This document shows positions 9,947 through 19,522 of a DNA stretch of 64,000 nucleotides, one piece after another. The DNA lies in contig CAVSND010000028.1 of assembly GCA_963729215.1 (NCBI GenBank), positions 291,727 through 355,726 on the forward strand, given 5' to 3'. The notes beneath the pieces were generated by a model, which was not told the DNA's origin, did no database searches, and was given only the letters and a program-made list of their open reading frames with translations. A program made the position numbers and the translations under genes. Numbering within the stretch: position 1 is the first letter of the stretch; each line of letters starts with the position of its first letter. Source of the stretch: CAVQJU01 sp963729215. Its GTDB lineage: Bacteria; Acidobacteriota; Vicinamibacteria; Vicinamibacterales; CAVVIG01.

Positions 9947-11405
9947 TGCGCGTGAACTCCGCGAGCCGCTTCGCCGCGGCGTGCTTCATGACATCAGCCG
10001 GCGCTTTCGCTCCGGTCCACCATTCGAACTGCTCGATGGCCTGCCCCACGAGCATCTGTAAGCCGCCGATCGTCGCGCATCCGGCGGCGGCCGCCTCGCG
10101 CAGCAACATCGTGGACTCCGGGTTGTAGACGAGGTCGTACACGGTACGGCCGGCCGGGCCCGAAAGCGCCGCCGCCTCAACCGGCATCGCGGCAACGTTC
10201 GGGAACATGCCGACGGGTGTGCAGTTGACGAGCAGATCCCAACTGCCCGCGGCCGGCGGAAACACTCCGGCCGTGGCAGCAGCCGGCGTGGCAATCTCCT
10301 CCGCGCGTGCCCGGCTCCGCGAGTAGACCGTGACCGTCGCGCCGCTGCCCGCCAGCGCCGCCAGCACCGCTCTGGCGGAGCCGCCTGCTCCCAGAACGGC
10401 CACGCGCGCGCCGGCCAGCGCCACGCGATCGTGCAGCGGGCGAAGAAAGCCCGCGGCGTCCGTGTTGCCGCCGATCCAGCGGCCACCGACCGCGCGAATC
10501 GTGTTGATCGCGCCGACCCGGCACGCGACGGCGTCTACTTCGTCCACATGTTCCCGAAGCGCAACTTTGTACGGGATCGTCACGCTGACACCGCGCACGC
10601 CGAGCGCGCGTCCGAACGTGACGAAGTCCTGGGCGTCCACTGCCGGAAACGGCAGATACACGGCGTCCAGACCAAGCGCGCCGAACGCCGCGTTGTGCAT
10701 GGCTGGGGAAACGGAATGCGACACCGGCGAGCCGACCAGGCCGTAGAGCGCGGTAGCCGAACTAGCCGAGCGAAACCGGTACACATCCAGCAACTCGCCG
10801 GACGTCACCTGTCCAACGTGGGCCTCACCGCCTGCGTACGTCCACCGCGAGCCGAATTTCGCCGCGAGCACGCGCGTCACGAGACCGCAGTCCCCCATGC
10901 CGATCAGCACGGCTCCGCCAGGGCCAATCTTCGACCCGAGATCGAACAACGGCAGACAGTCGCTGAGGCGCGCCGTCCTGGCGGCCAGCTTGATGATTTC
11001 GGCGCCGGTCGCACGCATGGCGGCGGCTCTCGCCTCGAGGTCCGCCGGCATCCCGTCGAAGTCGTGCATCGAGAGGACAATTCGGCGGCCGGCGGTCTGA
11101 GCGAGAAGGTCGGAGAAATTCGCGCGCCATTCGATGTCCACGTACTCGGCGCCGTGCGTGATGGCCTGCCGCAGGATGCCCCGGCGTTCCTCTTCCGAGC
11201 CACGAAACTGGCCGCCCTCCCAGGTCGGGCGGCACGTGACAATGGCCGGGAGACGCCGGCCCTCGAGCGCGCCGGCGACATCGGGGTCGCTGACCGTGTC
11301 CAGGCGCAGTTCGACCATGTCGGCGCCGATGACCTCGTCGCGCTTGCGGCGAAGTTCGGCGGTGGTCGATGCGGTCACGGTCACGCAGAGCACTGTATGG
11401 CCCAA
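9927..11405 (-). CDS. aroDE: Bifunctional 3-dehydroquinate dehydratase (type I) / shikimate dehydrogenase
   Basis: Catalyses two successive shikimate-pathway steps. Residues 1 to about 215 are a type I dehydroquinase with the Schiff-base lysine in EIIKLAAR (about 139) and the catalytic histidine in SMHDFDG (about 114). The remainder, to 492, is shikimate dehydrogenase, with SVSPAMHNAAF, the catalytic Lys in VTIPYK, GNTDAAGF and the NADP loop GAGGSARA. This fusion is known from plants, Chlamydiae and some bacteria. The listed start is TTG at 11405; GTG at 11393 is an alternative. It is the first structural gene behind the putative attenuator. Confidence 0.94.
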   Translation of the reverse strand: MGHTVLCVTVTASTTAELRRKRDEVIGADMVELRLDTVSDPDVAGALEGRRLPAIVTCRPTWEGGQFRGSEEERRGILRQAITHGAEYVDIEWRANFSDLLAQTAGRRIVLSMHDFDGMPADLEARAAAMRATGAEIIKLAARTARLSDCLPLFDLGSKIGPGGAVLIGMGDCGLVTRVLAAKFGSRWTYAGGEAHVGQVTSGELLDVYRFRSASSATALYGLVGSPVSHSVSPAMHNAAFGALGLDAVYLPFPAVDAQDFVTFGRALGVRGVSVTIPYKVALREHVDEVDAVACRVGAINTIRAVGGRWIGGNTDAAGFLRPLHDRVALAGARVAVLGAGGSARAVLAALAGSGATVTVYSRSRARAEEIATPAAATAGVFPPAAGSWDLLVNCTPVGMFPNVAAMPVEAAALSGPAGRTVYDLVYNPESTMLLREAAAAGCATIGGLQMLVGQAIEQFEWWTGAKAPADVMKHAAAKRLAEFTRNENHVV

Positions 11406-11408
11406 AAT

Positions 11409-11442
11409 AAAAAAGCCCCTCCAACCGTCAGGCTGAAGAGGC
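11409..11442 (-). terminator. Intrinsic terminator / attenuator in the leader of the aromatic operon
   Basis: On the minus strand, GCCTCTTCAGCC, a TGAC loop and GGTTGGAGGGGC form a gap-free 12-bp stem (with G-U pairs), followed by six T and then ATTTT. It lies immediately before aroDE and downstream of the leader promoter, so it would attenuate rather than end the operon. Its 3' arm contains GGAGGGG, the only good ribosome-binding sequence before aroDE. Folding could therefore also hide the start. An upstream octamer GAAGAGGC (11494-11487) exactly complements the 5' arm and could form the antiterminator. Confidence 0.82.
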
Positions 11443-11470
11443 TCGAATCAATCCGTCGCGCAGTGGCAGG

Positions 11471-11587
11471 TCAGGCCAGGGCGAATGCCTCTTCGGAACC
11501 GCTCCAATACCGCCACCCGTACGCCGACACGGCGGCGACACTGGTGGCCGGGCTAAACGATCGGAGGTTCCGGGACACTCGGCTCAT
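11471..11587 (-). CDS. Putative aromatic-operon leader peptide (Trp/Tyr-rich)
   Basis: A 38-codon reading frame between the promoter and the terminator hairpin contains AYGWRYWSG, giving two Trp and two Tyr codons within seven codons, then a Phe codon, and ends at TGA 11473-11471. The antiterminator octamer begins nine bases after the second TGG, the arrangement expected if ribosome stalling at Trp (or Tyr) codons frees it. There is no clear Shine-Dalgarno; the ATG would be about eight bases from the predicted transcript start. An internal in-frame GTG would give a 19-residue version. Function is inferred from arrangement. Confidence 0.7.
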   Translation of the reverse strand: MSRVSRNLRSFSPATSVAAVSAYGWRYWSGSEEAFALA

Positions 11588-11601
11588 GTACAGACCGGGC
11601 G

Positions 11602-11631
11602 AAGATACCAGACGCCCTTCAGGATTGTCAA
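11602..11631 (-). promoter_or_regulatory. Sigma-70-type promoter for the aromatic operon leader
   Basis: On the minus strand a perfect TTGACA (11631-11626), an 18-base spacer and TATCTT (11607-11602). The predicted start is near 11595, just upstream of the leader ATG. It is divergent from the promoter of the S55 peptidase gene. Confidence 0.75.
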
Positions 11632-11652
11632 CTCGAAAGCGCCCATTTCTCC

Positions 11653-11681
11653 TTGACCGATAAGCACTTCTCCCGTATAAC
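11653..11681 (+). promoter_or_regulatory. Sigma-70-type promoter for the S55 peptidase gene
   Basis: TTGACC (11653-11658), a 17-base spacer and TATAAC (11676-11681). The expected transcript start is about five bases before the ATG at 11693, so the message would be essentially leaderless. Confidence 0.7.
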
Positions 11682-11692
11682 CAGAGAATCCC

Positions 11693-13540
11693 ATGTCATT
11701 TCGCCGGGTCACGGTAGCGTGCCTCCTGGTCGCGTTGTGGTTCACCCGCGTGCCCGCCGCCACGCCGCAGATGGGCATTGGCGAGATCCGGCCTGGCATG
11801 GTCGGCGTCGGCCGGACGGTGTTCGACGGCACACAAGTCACCGAGTTCAAGGCCCATATCCTGGGCGTTCTCGAGAACGTCATCGGCACCCGCCGCAACC
11901 TGATTCTCGCGAGGCTCGAAGGCGGCCCCCTCGCCAACACCGGTGTCATCGCCGGCATGAGCGGAAGCCCGGTGTACATCGACGGGCGGCTCATCGGCGC
12001 CGTGTCGTATTCGCTTGGCCAATTCTCCAAAGAGCCGATCGCCGGCATCACGCCCATCGCCGAGATGACCGACGCCACGGCATTCAACGACACGCGGCCG
12101 GCCGCAGCGCGCGTTCGCGTCGAATTCCCCCTGACCCGTGAAAATCTGACGGCCGCGTTTCGGAAGGCCTTGAATTGGAACCGGCCGTTCGCCGAACGCC
12201 CGGAGGACGCGCGCTACTTCGGTGACGCCGGCGGCGGACTCTCCAGCGCCGGCGCGGTCGGTACCTGGCTGCGCCCGATCGCGACACCGCTGTTCATGTC
12301 GGGCTTCGAACCGGATCTCGCGGACACGCTGGGTTCGGCATTCCGCGACCAGGGCTTTCTGCCGACCGGCGCGGGAGCGGTCGGCGGCCGCGCCGGCGAA
12401 CAGCCGTTCGAGGGCCCGCTGAAGCCCGGTGACGCGGTCGGCGTGGTCCTGGTCAACGGCGACCTGCAACTCGGAGCGACCGGAACCGTCACGCACGTGG
12501 ACGATGACCGCGTCTACGCCTTCGGCCACCCGCTCTACAACCTCGGGCCGACCGCGTTCCCGATGACACGCGCGTACGTCTATACCGTGCTGCCGAGCCT
12601 GGCTTCGTCCATGAAGCTCTCGACGCCAGGCGAAGTGATCGGAGCCTTTCTTCAGGACCGCGCCGTCGCGATCGCCGGCCGTCTGGGACCGGGCCCGAAG
12701 ATGATTCCCGTCACGCTGTCGCTCGAGGCGGATCGCGCGTCGAAGCGCACCTTTCACTTCGAGCTGGCGAACGACCAGATGTTCACGCCGCTGATGGCGG
12801 CTGCCGCCATCTCGAACACGCTCGCCTCCTACGAGCGGCAGTACGGCACGTCCACGTTCTACGTCCGGGGGGCCGCAAAGGTGACCGGGCACGAGGCGGT
12901 CGCGTTCGACAACGTCTTCTCGGGCGACCAGCCATCGATCAACGCGTCGACATTCATCGCGGCGCCAATCGCGGCGCTGCTCGGCAACGACTACGAGAAG
13001 ATCAACATCGAGAGCATCGACCTCGCGATCGGATCGAGCGAAGAGTCTAAAACGGCCACGCTCGAGCGCGTATGGCTCGACGACCAGCGTCCGCGCGCCG
13101 GCCGCACGGCGCCGCTCAAAATCCTGCTGCGAACGCGGCGCGGCGAGGAATTGCTGCGGACCGTGCCCATCGAGATCCCGTCGAACGCATCCGGCACGCT
13201 TTCCCTCCTCGTGGCCGATGGCAACCGGCTCGGCCAGATCGAGCAGCGCGAGGCACGATCACCGCAGCCCCGCAACGTCGCCCAGATGATCCGCATGTTG
13301 AACCGGAGCCGCCGCGGGAGCACGCTGTATATCAAGCTGCTCGGCTCCGATCCAGGCGCCGTCGTGAGCGGCGAGACGTTAACCGCGCTCCCCCCTTCGG
13401 TCCTCGGCGTGTTCGAGGCGGACCGGAGCACCGGGAGCTTCAGCCCACTCAGCAATGCTACGCTCGGTGAATGGGAGCTGCCCACTGACCACGCCGTCAA
13501 CGGATCGCGCACCATTTCCATTGTCGTCTCGCCGAACTAG
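11693..13540 (+). CDS. Exported SpoIVB-type (S55) peptidase-domain protein
   Basis: The 615-residue protein starts with a signal peptide (about residues 1-23). Next comes an S55 peptidase domain with the nucleophile motif GMSGSPVY at about 89-95 and an upstream GIGEIRPGMVGVG segment typical of SpoIVB-like domains. The remaining 400 residues contain a FGHPLYNLGPT motif and beta-rich sequence with no domain I recognise. SpoIVB itself cleaves a sporulation signalling protease, but this family is widespread in non-sporulating bacteria, so sporulation is not implied. It is followed after one base by an exported propeller protein, probably co-transcribed. Substrate unknown. Confidence 0.82.
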   Translation: MSFRRVTVACLLVALWFTRVPAATPQMGIGEIRPGMVGVGRTVFDGTQVTEFKAHILGVLENVIGTRRNLILARLEGGPLANTGVIAGMSGSPVYIDGRLIGAVSYSLGQFSKEPIAGITPIAEMTDATAFNDTRPAAARVRVEFPLTRENLTAAFRKALNWNRPFAERPEDARYFGDAGGGLSSAGAVGTWLRPIATPLFMSGFEPDLADTLGSAFRDQGFLPTGAGAVGGRAGEQPFEGPLKPGDAVGVVLVNGDLQLGATGTVTHVDDDRVYAFGHPLYNLGPTAFPMTRAYVYTVLPSLASSMKLSTPGEVIGAFLQDRAVAIAGRLGPGPKMIPVTLSLEADRASKRTFHFELANDQMFTPLMAAAAISNTLASYERQYGTSTFYVRGAAKVTGHEAVAFDNVFSGDQPSINASTFIAAPIAALLGNDYEKINIESIDLAIGSSEESKTATLERVWLDDQRPRAGRTAPLKILLRTRRGEELLRTVPIEIPSNASGTLSLLVADGNRLGQIEQREARSPQPRNVAQMIRMLNRSRRGSTLYIKLLGSDPGAVVSGETLTALPPSVLGVFEADRSTGSFSPLSNATLGEWELPTDHAVNGSRTISIVVSPN

Positions 13541-13541
13541 C

Positions 13542-15796
13542 GTGACCGGCACTCGCTTCCGGATAGTCTGCGCCGTCTTCGTCGCCCTCGCCGCCGGCAC
13601 GGTCCGCGCGTCATCGTCGAAATTTTTCCAGACCGCCACCCAGGCGGACTTTCTCAAGGGCGAAGTCGAGAACCTGTCGGTTGACGCGCGGGGCCAGCTG
13701 ACCCTCGGTCCGGCGGTCGAACTGATCTACGAAGCGGCGGCGCCGTTCGTGTGGGCCATCACCCCGGGGAGCGACGGAGCGTTCTTCGTCGGCACGGGCA
13801 ACGAGGGCAAGGTGTACCGCGTCGACGCATCCGGCAAGGGCACGGTGTTCTTCGATAGCGCGGAGCTCGAAATCCACGCCATGGCGCCCGCACCGAACGG
13901 CGGTCTGTACGTGGCGACGTCGCCGGACGGCAAGATCTACAAGGTCGATCGAAACGGCGTGGCGGTCACGTTCTTCGACCCCGACGACAGATATATCTGG
14001 GCGCTGGCCGTGAACAGCCGTGGCGACGTCTACGCCGGCACGGGTGACAAAGGCGTCATCTACAAGATCACGCCCGACGGTAAGGGAACGCCGTTCTACT
14101 CGACGAAGTCGACGCATGCCACCGCCCTCGCCATCGATCGATCGGGCAACCTCCTCGTCGGCACAGAGTCGCCCGGGAAGGTCATCCGCATCGACGCCGA
14201 CGGCAAGGGCTTCGTGCTCCTCGACACGCCCGTACCAGGAGGTCCGCAGCCTTCGCTTCGACGACAAGGGCCAGCTCTTCGCCGCGGCCTTGAACGGACG
14301 TCCCGGCGGCGCCGCTCCAGCCAGCCAGGGCCCGGCCGAGCCCGTGGCGAGCGAGACAGGGCGCGCGCTGGTGCCGTCCGTGTCCGTCTCCACGGAGATT
14401 ACGTCTATCGCGATCGTGGACGGCGGGGCGGCCTCTACTTCCTCGAGTGCAAGCCGCGAGGATCGGCGGGCCTCGAAAGGCGCGCTCTACCGCATCATGC
14501 CGGACGGGTTGTGGGATCTGGTGTGGGACTCGCGCGAGGACGTGCCCTACGACGTCACCTTCGATCGGACGGGCGCTCCCATCATCGCCACCGGCAACAA
14601 AGGAAAACTCTACCGCCTCGAAGGCGAGCCCCTCCGGCCGACCCTGCTCACGCGCGCGAGCGCGCAGCAGGTCACCGGCTTCTACAAGGACCCGCGCGGC
14701 CAGGTCTATTTCGCGACCGCCAATCCCGGGAAGCTCTTCCGGTTGTCGTCCGAACACGCGGCACGCGGCACGTTCGAATCGGAACCGAGCGACGCGCAGA
14801 TGCTCGCAACGTGGGGCACGCTCAGCTGGCGAGGCACGGTTCCCCAGGGCAGCCGGATCGAGCTGGCGACGCGAAGCGGCAACACCGAGACCCCGGACGA
14901 AACCTGGAGCGCATGGTCGACGAATGCCTTCCCGTCCGACGGCGCCGCCATCCCAAGTCCGAAGGCGCGGTATCTGCAGTGGCGCGCCGCGCTCTCAGGG
15001 AGCGGCGCGGGACCTGTGCTCACGTCCGTAACCGCGGCGTACCTGCAGCGCAACCTCCGGCCCGTTGTACGGTCCATCACCGTGCATCCGCCCGGCATCG
15101 TGTTCCAGAAGCCCTTCACCACCGGTGAACCAGACCTCGCAGGCTTCGGCGATCAGACCACGCCCGATCGCCGCCTCAGCAGCGCCGCGCAGACGACGCC
15201 CGGGTCGTCCTCATCGCCCGCGCTCGGCCGGCGCACGTACCAGAAGGGGCTGCAGACGCTCGTGTGGCGAGCCGACGACGAGAACGACGACGAGCTCCTG
15301 TTCAGCGTCCTGTATCGGCGCGAAGGCGAGACCACATGGACGCCGCTTCGCCGCGACATCGAGGAACCGATCTTCGTCTGGGATACCACGCTGGTTCCCA
15401 ACGGCACGTACTTCGTCCGGGTGGTGGCCTCGGATTCTCCCTCCAACCCGGCCAGCCGCGGCACTGACCGGCGAACGCGACAGCTCCGCGTTTCTGATCG
15501 ATCACACGCCTCCGGCCATCGTCGTCAGTTCCGTTCGCACGGAAGGCGCCCGGACGACGCTCGTGTTCGACGTCAACGATGCCGATTCGCCGGTGTCCCG
15601 CGTCGAGTACTCGCGCGACGGCGGCGTGCACTGGACGGCCGTGTTTCCGAAAGACGGGATTGCCGATTCGAAGAGCGAGCGCTACGAGGTCACGATCGAT
15701 GGCAGGATCGGAGACGGCGGCCTCACGATTCGGGCGTCGGATTCGATGAACAACACCGACACGAAGCACGTCCCCGCCCCGGAGACGGGCCGATAG
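13542..15796 (+). CDS. Exported beta-propeller (WD40/NHL-like) protein, frame interrupted twice
   Basis: Begins at GTG 13542 with a signal peptide. At least five repeats follow of a pattern like 'GxxYVGTGDKGVIYKITPDG', typical of propeller blades. Around 15.4-15.8 kb there is a fibronectin/Ig-like C-terminal domain (SRVEYSRDGGVHW, DGTYFVRVVASD-like). The coding sequence moves from frame 1 to 2 near 14235 and from 2 to 3 near 15455, each an apparent extra base. Total length would be about 750 residues. No enzymatic motif was seen. It follows the S55 peptidase gene directly, suggesting an exported or surface-associated pair of unknown role. Confidence 0.72.
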
Positions 15797-15805
15797 CGAT
15801 TCCCG

Positions 15806-16627
15806 CTACGTCTTGCTGAGGACGCGAATCGGCGGACGCTTGGCCCGCACGGTCGTGTGGGTGACCAGCCAGACCATATTGACGGCAACCGGGAGACCCT
15901 TTCGGGTCGCCGGCTCGAAGCGCGCATGCGACACCGCATCGCGGAGCTCCTCGACCCTGGCGTCTGAGGCGTCCGGCGGCCTGCCGAGGGCGGTCTGGCC
16001 GAGGATTTCGAGGTTCGACACGGTGCCCTCGCGCGTGACGACCGCGGACAACGTCACGACCGCGTCGTTCGTCAACCGCGCGCCGCCGACGGCGGCGTCC
16101 TCGGCGACCATCAGCAATTCCCCGCTCGAAAACGGCGCGTCGAGCGCCCGGGGCATCATCACCCGTGCGTCGACCACGAACGGGTTTTCGTTCGTGCCCT
16201 GGGTCGCCAGGAAATTCAGGATGCCGGCCAGCGAATCGGCGCGCTCGATCGTCGCAAACCGCATCATCCCCAGCATCAGGATCAGGCACATCGTGGTGGC
16301 CAGCGAAGCGCCCACGCCGGCATAGAGCACGCGCAGGTCCTCGACGAGATCGTGCAACCACACGCCGAGCGACGCGTCGTGTTCCACGTTCACGCGATTG
16401 ATGACCGTGGAGGTGAAGGCCCCTGCTTCCTCGCAGGACAAGGGGGCGCGGCCCGGCGCCGCGGACCGCAGCATCGAGCCCAGTTCCCGCAGTTCGGCCA
16501 GCGCCGCGGCACACCGGCCGCAGCCATCCACGTGCGACGACACGGCAATCTGCCCGGACACCGGCAGTTCGCCGTCGTGAAACGCCTGCAGCGAGCGGAG
16601 CGCCGCCGCGCACGTGAGCACTTTCAT
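15806..16627 (-). CDS. Zinc-finger anti-sigma factor with TonB-like C-terminal domain
   Basis: Residues 1-50 form a putative zinc-binding anti-sigma domain (Cys6, then HVDGCGRC with His and two Cys). One membrane segment lies near residues 105-125. The C-terminal 90 residues resemble a TonB C-terminal fold: a VVTREGTVSNLEIL strand pair, then RFEPATRKGLPVAVN. It overlaps the ECF sigma gene by four bases, so it is the cognate anti-sigma factor. A TonB-like periplasmic sensor on an anti-sigma factor is unusual. The finger is assigned by spacing only. Confidence 0.75.
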   Translation of the reverse strand: MKVLTCAAALRSLQAFHDGELPVSGQIAVSSHVDGCGRCAAALAELRELGSMLRSAAPGRAPLSCEEAGAFTSTVINRVNVEHDASLGVWLHDLVEDLRVLYAGVGASLATTMCLILMLGMMRFATIERADSLAGILNFLATQGTNENPFVVDARVMMPRALDAPFSSGELLMVAEDAAVGGARLTNDAVVTLSAVVTREGTVSNLEILGQTALGRPPDASDARVEELRDAVSHARFEPATRKGLPVAVNMVWLVTHTTVRAKRPPIRVLSKT

Positions 16628-17244
16628 GGGACCCTGTCCTCTCGCAGCTCGAGGCGCAGCGCCTGCCGCGCGCGCGTCAACCGCGATTTCACCGTGCCAA
16701 TCGCCACGCCGAGCGAGAACGCAATCTCGTCGTAGCTCAGGCCATCAACCTCGCGCAATACGATCGCCGTCCGCTGATCGAAAGGCAGGTTGTTGAGGGC
16801 GCGCTGCAGCCGATCCCCCAGCTCCTTCTGCGCCAGCTCGCGTTCCGGCGTTGCCTGACGCGTCGAAACGAGCTCCCCGTGGAGCGACACGTGGTCCTCG
16901 AGCGAAACCTGATCGGCGCGCCGGCGACGCCTCCAGAACCGATGCCGGTTGCGAGCCTGGTTGACGGCGATCCGGTAAATCCACGTCCGGAGGCTCGACT
17001 GGCCGCGGAAGCGATGAATGGTGCGGAACACGCGCAGGAACACTTCCTGGGACACGTCGAGCGCTTCGTCGCGGTCGTCGAGCAGGTTGACGGCCAGCTG
17101 CACGACCATGCGCTGGTGCTCGCCGACGAGCTCCGCGCAGGCGACCTCGTCCCTGGCTGCACACCGCTGCACGAGCGTCGCTTCGCGCTCACCAACGTCC
17201 GACCAACTCGCGACCCGGACCTGCTTCACGCTATCGGCCCTCAA
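16624..17244 (-). CDS. ECF RNA polymerase sigma factor (RpoE-like)
   Basis: Extracytoplasmic-function sigma factor of about 206 residues. Region 2 spans about residues 35-105 with DEALDVSQEVFLRVFR and WIYRIAVNQARNR. Region 4 spans about 140-200 with LPFDQRTAIVLREVDGLSYDEIA and a helix-turn-helix ending GTVKSRLTRAR. The start is TTG at 17244 or GTG at 17229. It overlaps the anti-sigma gene, and its promoter region contains the sequence expected for an RpoE-type sigma, suggesting autoregulation. Confidence 0.92.
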   Translation of the reverse strand: MRADSVKQVRVASWSDVGEREATLVQRCAARDEVACAELVGEHQRMVVQLAVNLLDDRDEALDVSQEVFLRVFRTIHRFRGQSSLRTWIYRIAVNQARNRHRFWRRRRRADQVSLEDHVSLHGELVSTRQATPERELAQKELGDRLQRALNNLPFDQRTAIVLREVDGLSYDEIAFSLGVAIGTVKSRLTRARQALRLELREDRVP

Positions 17245-17270
17245 GCCCCCCTCGCCCCAACTATAGCAAT

Positions 17271-17298
17271 TTAGACCCCGGAGGGGCCTGGAAGTTCC
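17271..17298 (-). promoter_or_regulatory. Putative ECF sigma-dependent autoregulatory promoter
   Basis: On the minus strand GGAACTT (17298-17292), 16 bases and TCTAA (17275-17271) match the sigma-E consensus. They lie about 27 bases before the sigma gene start. Confidence 0.65.
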
Positions 17299-17327
17299 GA
17301 TACCATATTCGGGAACACCACACCGGA

Positions 17328-18708
17328 ATGCGCCGATTCCTCCCCTTTCTGGTCGTCCTGGCGGTTGCCGTCCTTGGGGCGGTCATCGCGTACCAGGCCC
17401 TGGGCCGGGAAGCGAACTACCAGTGGCTCCTGTCCCGAGGCGACGCCGCCCTGTCCGACGACCAGACGTTCGGTGCGATCGAGGCCTATAGCGGGGCCGT
17501 CGCCCTTCGTCCCGACTCGGTGATCGCCCGGCTCAGGCGCGGTGAAACCTATCTGCGCCGCGGCGATCTCGAAGCGGCGGCCCACGATTTCCGTGAGGCC
17601 GCGGCGCTCGACCCCAGCACGCCCCGGCCCTTTGAGGGCCTCGGCAACGTGCAGTACCAGATGCAGCGATATCGGCTGGCCGCTGAATCGTACGAGAGCG
17701 CGCTCGCCCTGGACGACCGATCCGCGCGCGTGAGCTATAAAGTGGCCCTGTCGCGCTACCGGGCCGGCGAGGTCGACGCGGCGCTCGCCGCGGCGCTCAA
17801 GACGGTGCGCCTGAGCGAGAGCGACCCCGAAGCGCACTACCTCCTGGGCCTTTGCCTGCGCGACCGCCGGCGGCCCCTCGAGGCGCAGCGCGCGTTCGAA
17901 CAGGCCGTGGCACTCTCTCCGGGTCTCGTGCCCGCGCGCGAAGAACTGGCCGATCTCTATGCGGCGCAGAACCGGCGCGCCGACGAGCTCGATCAGCTTC
18001 AGGTCCTCGCCGGTCTGGATCGCGACCACGTCGAGCGCCAGATCGCGGTGGGGCTGGCTCAGGCACGTGCCGGCCACGCGGAGCCCGCCGTCGTCGCCCT
18101 TGGTACAGCCCTCGAGCGGACGCCGGATCAGCCCATCGTCTACGAGGCGCTGGGACGGGTCTGGCTGGAGGATGCGGAGGCGCGGGACGATCGCGCGGCC
18201 CTCAACAAATCGCTCGAGGCGCTCGAACGAATCGGATCCGGGCCTTCGTCCACGAGCCCGGCCCTCACGCTCTTCGGCCGGGCATTGCTGCGGGACAACC
18301 AGCTCGATCGGGCCGAGCAGACACTGCTGGAGGCCACCATGCACTTTCCTGTCGAGCCTTCGGCGTTTCTCTTGTACGCCGCGGCGGCCGAACGCCAGAA
18401 TCACCTCGGCGCGGCCAGGCGTGCGCTCATCGACTACGGGTCGCTGACGCCCGACGACGCGCCAGCTCGTGTGGCGCGCCACGAGAATCGCGGCGCTATC
18501 GTTGCGGCTCGACGATCCCGAGACAGCCGCCCGATGGCTGCAGCGTGCGCTCGACGCGACGCCGAACGATGTCCGTCTGCTGGCCGGTCTCGGCGAGGCG
18601 CAGCTGAAGGCGGGCGATCGCGACGCCGCCCGGACGACGATCGAACGGGGTCTCGCCATCGATCCCGAACACGCGGGCCTCCGCGCTCTCGCTCGCCGCG
18701 TCAAATAG
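17328..18708 (+). CDS. Tetratricopeptide-repeat protein with N-terminal membrane anchor, frame interrupted
   Basis: An N-terminal hydrophobic segment (about residues 1-20) is followed by about ten TPR-like helical pairs (for example AIEAYSGAVALRPDSVIARLRRG and AARDxxxALDPS-type units). This indicates a scaffold facing the periplasm. The frame shifts by one extra base near 18470; the last 80 residues continue in the next frame to the TAG at 18706-18708. The gene is divergent from the ECF sigma operon. Its last eight bases overlap the convergent permease gene. Partner unknown. Confidence 0.75.
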
Positions 18709-19510
18709 CCGCGCCGTCGTGCTTCTTCGGATCGAGGCGGTCGCGCAGGCCGTCGCCGAGAAAATTGAATCCCAGCACAAGAAGCGCAATCGCCGCGCCC
18801 GGGAAGAGCGTCAGGTGGGCCGCATCCAACAGGTGCGCCCGGCCGCCGCTGAGCATGGTGCCCCAGCTGGGAGTCGGGGGCTGAACGCCGAGCCCCAGAA
18901 AGCTTAGTGATGCCTCCCCGATGACGGCGCCCGCCATTCCGAGTGTGGCCTGTACCATCACCGCCGGCATCGCGGCCGGCACGACGTGACGGAACAGGAC
19001 GCGAGGCGGCGCGGCACCGAGGGCCCGCGCGGCCTGCACGTAGTCGAACTCGCGGGCCCGGAGCACCTGTCCACGCACGAGCCGCGCGTACCCCACCCAT
19101 CCGATGATGGTCAACGCGAACAGCACATTGCCCAGGCTCGGACCAAGCATGGCGACGAGCGCGATGGCGAGCAGCAATCCCGGGAACGCCATGAGCACGT
19201 CGATGACCCGGCTGATCACGTCGTCGATTCGACCACCAAAGTACCCCGCCACCGATCCCATCAACGTGCCGATCACCGCCGACACGGCAACAACCGTCAC
19301 GCCCACGAGAAGCGAGATCCGCGCGCCGGCGAGCACGCGCGCCAGGACGTCGCGCCCCAGTTCGTCGAGACCGAAGGGATGCGCCGCGCCAGGCCCGCCC
19401 AGCCGCAACGGCAGTTCCTGCGCTGCCGGATCGAACGGCGTCATGGCCGGCCCCACAATCGCCGCGAGGGTGATGACCAGCACGATGCCGGCTCCGATCT
19501 TCAGTCGCAT
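18701..19510 (-). CDS. ABC transporter permease, DppC/OppC type
   Basis: Inner-membrane permease of a peptide/nickel-type ABC importer. The 269 residues contain about six membrane segments. The N-terminal region carries the family's HPFGLDELGRDVLARVLAGARISL motif. The EAA loop ends ARALGAAPPRVLFRHVVPAAMP, which contacts the ATPase. It follows the DppB-type gene by 12 bases. No ATPase or binding protein is encoded within the window, so the substrate cannot be inferred. Confidence 0.9.
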   Translation of the reverse strand: MRLKIGAGIVLVITLAAIVGPAMTPFDPAAQELPLRLGGPGAAHPFGLDELGRDVLARVLAGARISLLVGVTVVAVSAVIGTLMGSVAGYFGGRIDDVISRVIDVLMAFPGLLLAIALVAMLGPSLGNVLFALTIIGWVGYARLVRGQVLRAREFDYVQAARALGAAPPRVLFRHVVPAAMPAVMVQATLGMAGAVIGEASLSFLGLGVQPPTPSWGTMLSGGRAHLLDAAHLTLFPGAAIALLVLGFNFLGDGLRDRLDPKKHDGAAI

Positions 19511-19522
19511 GTGCCTTCGGTG

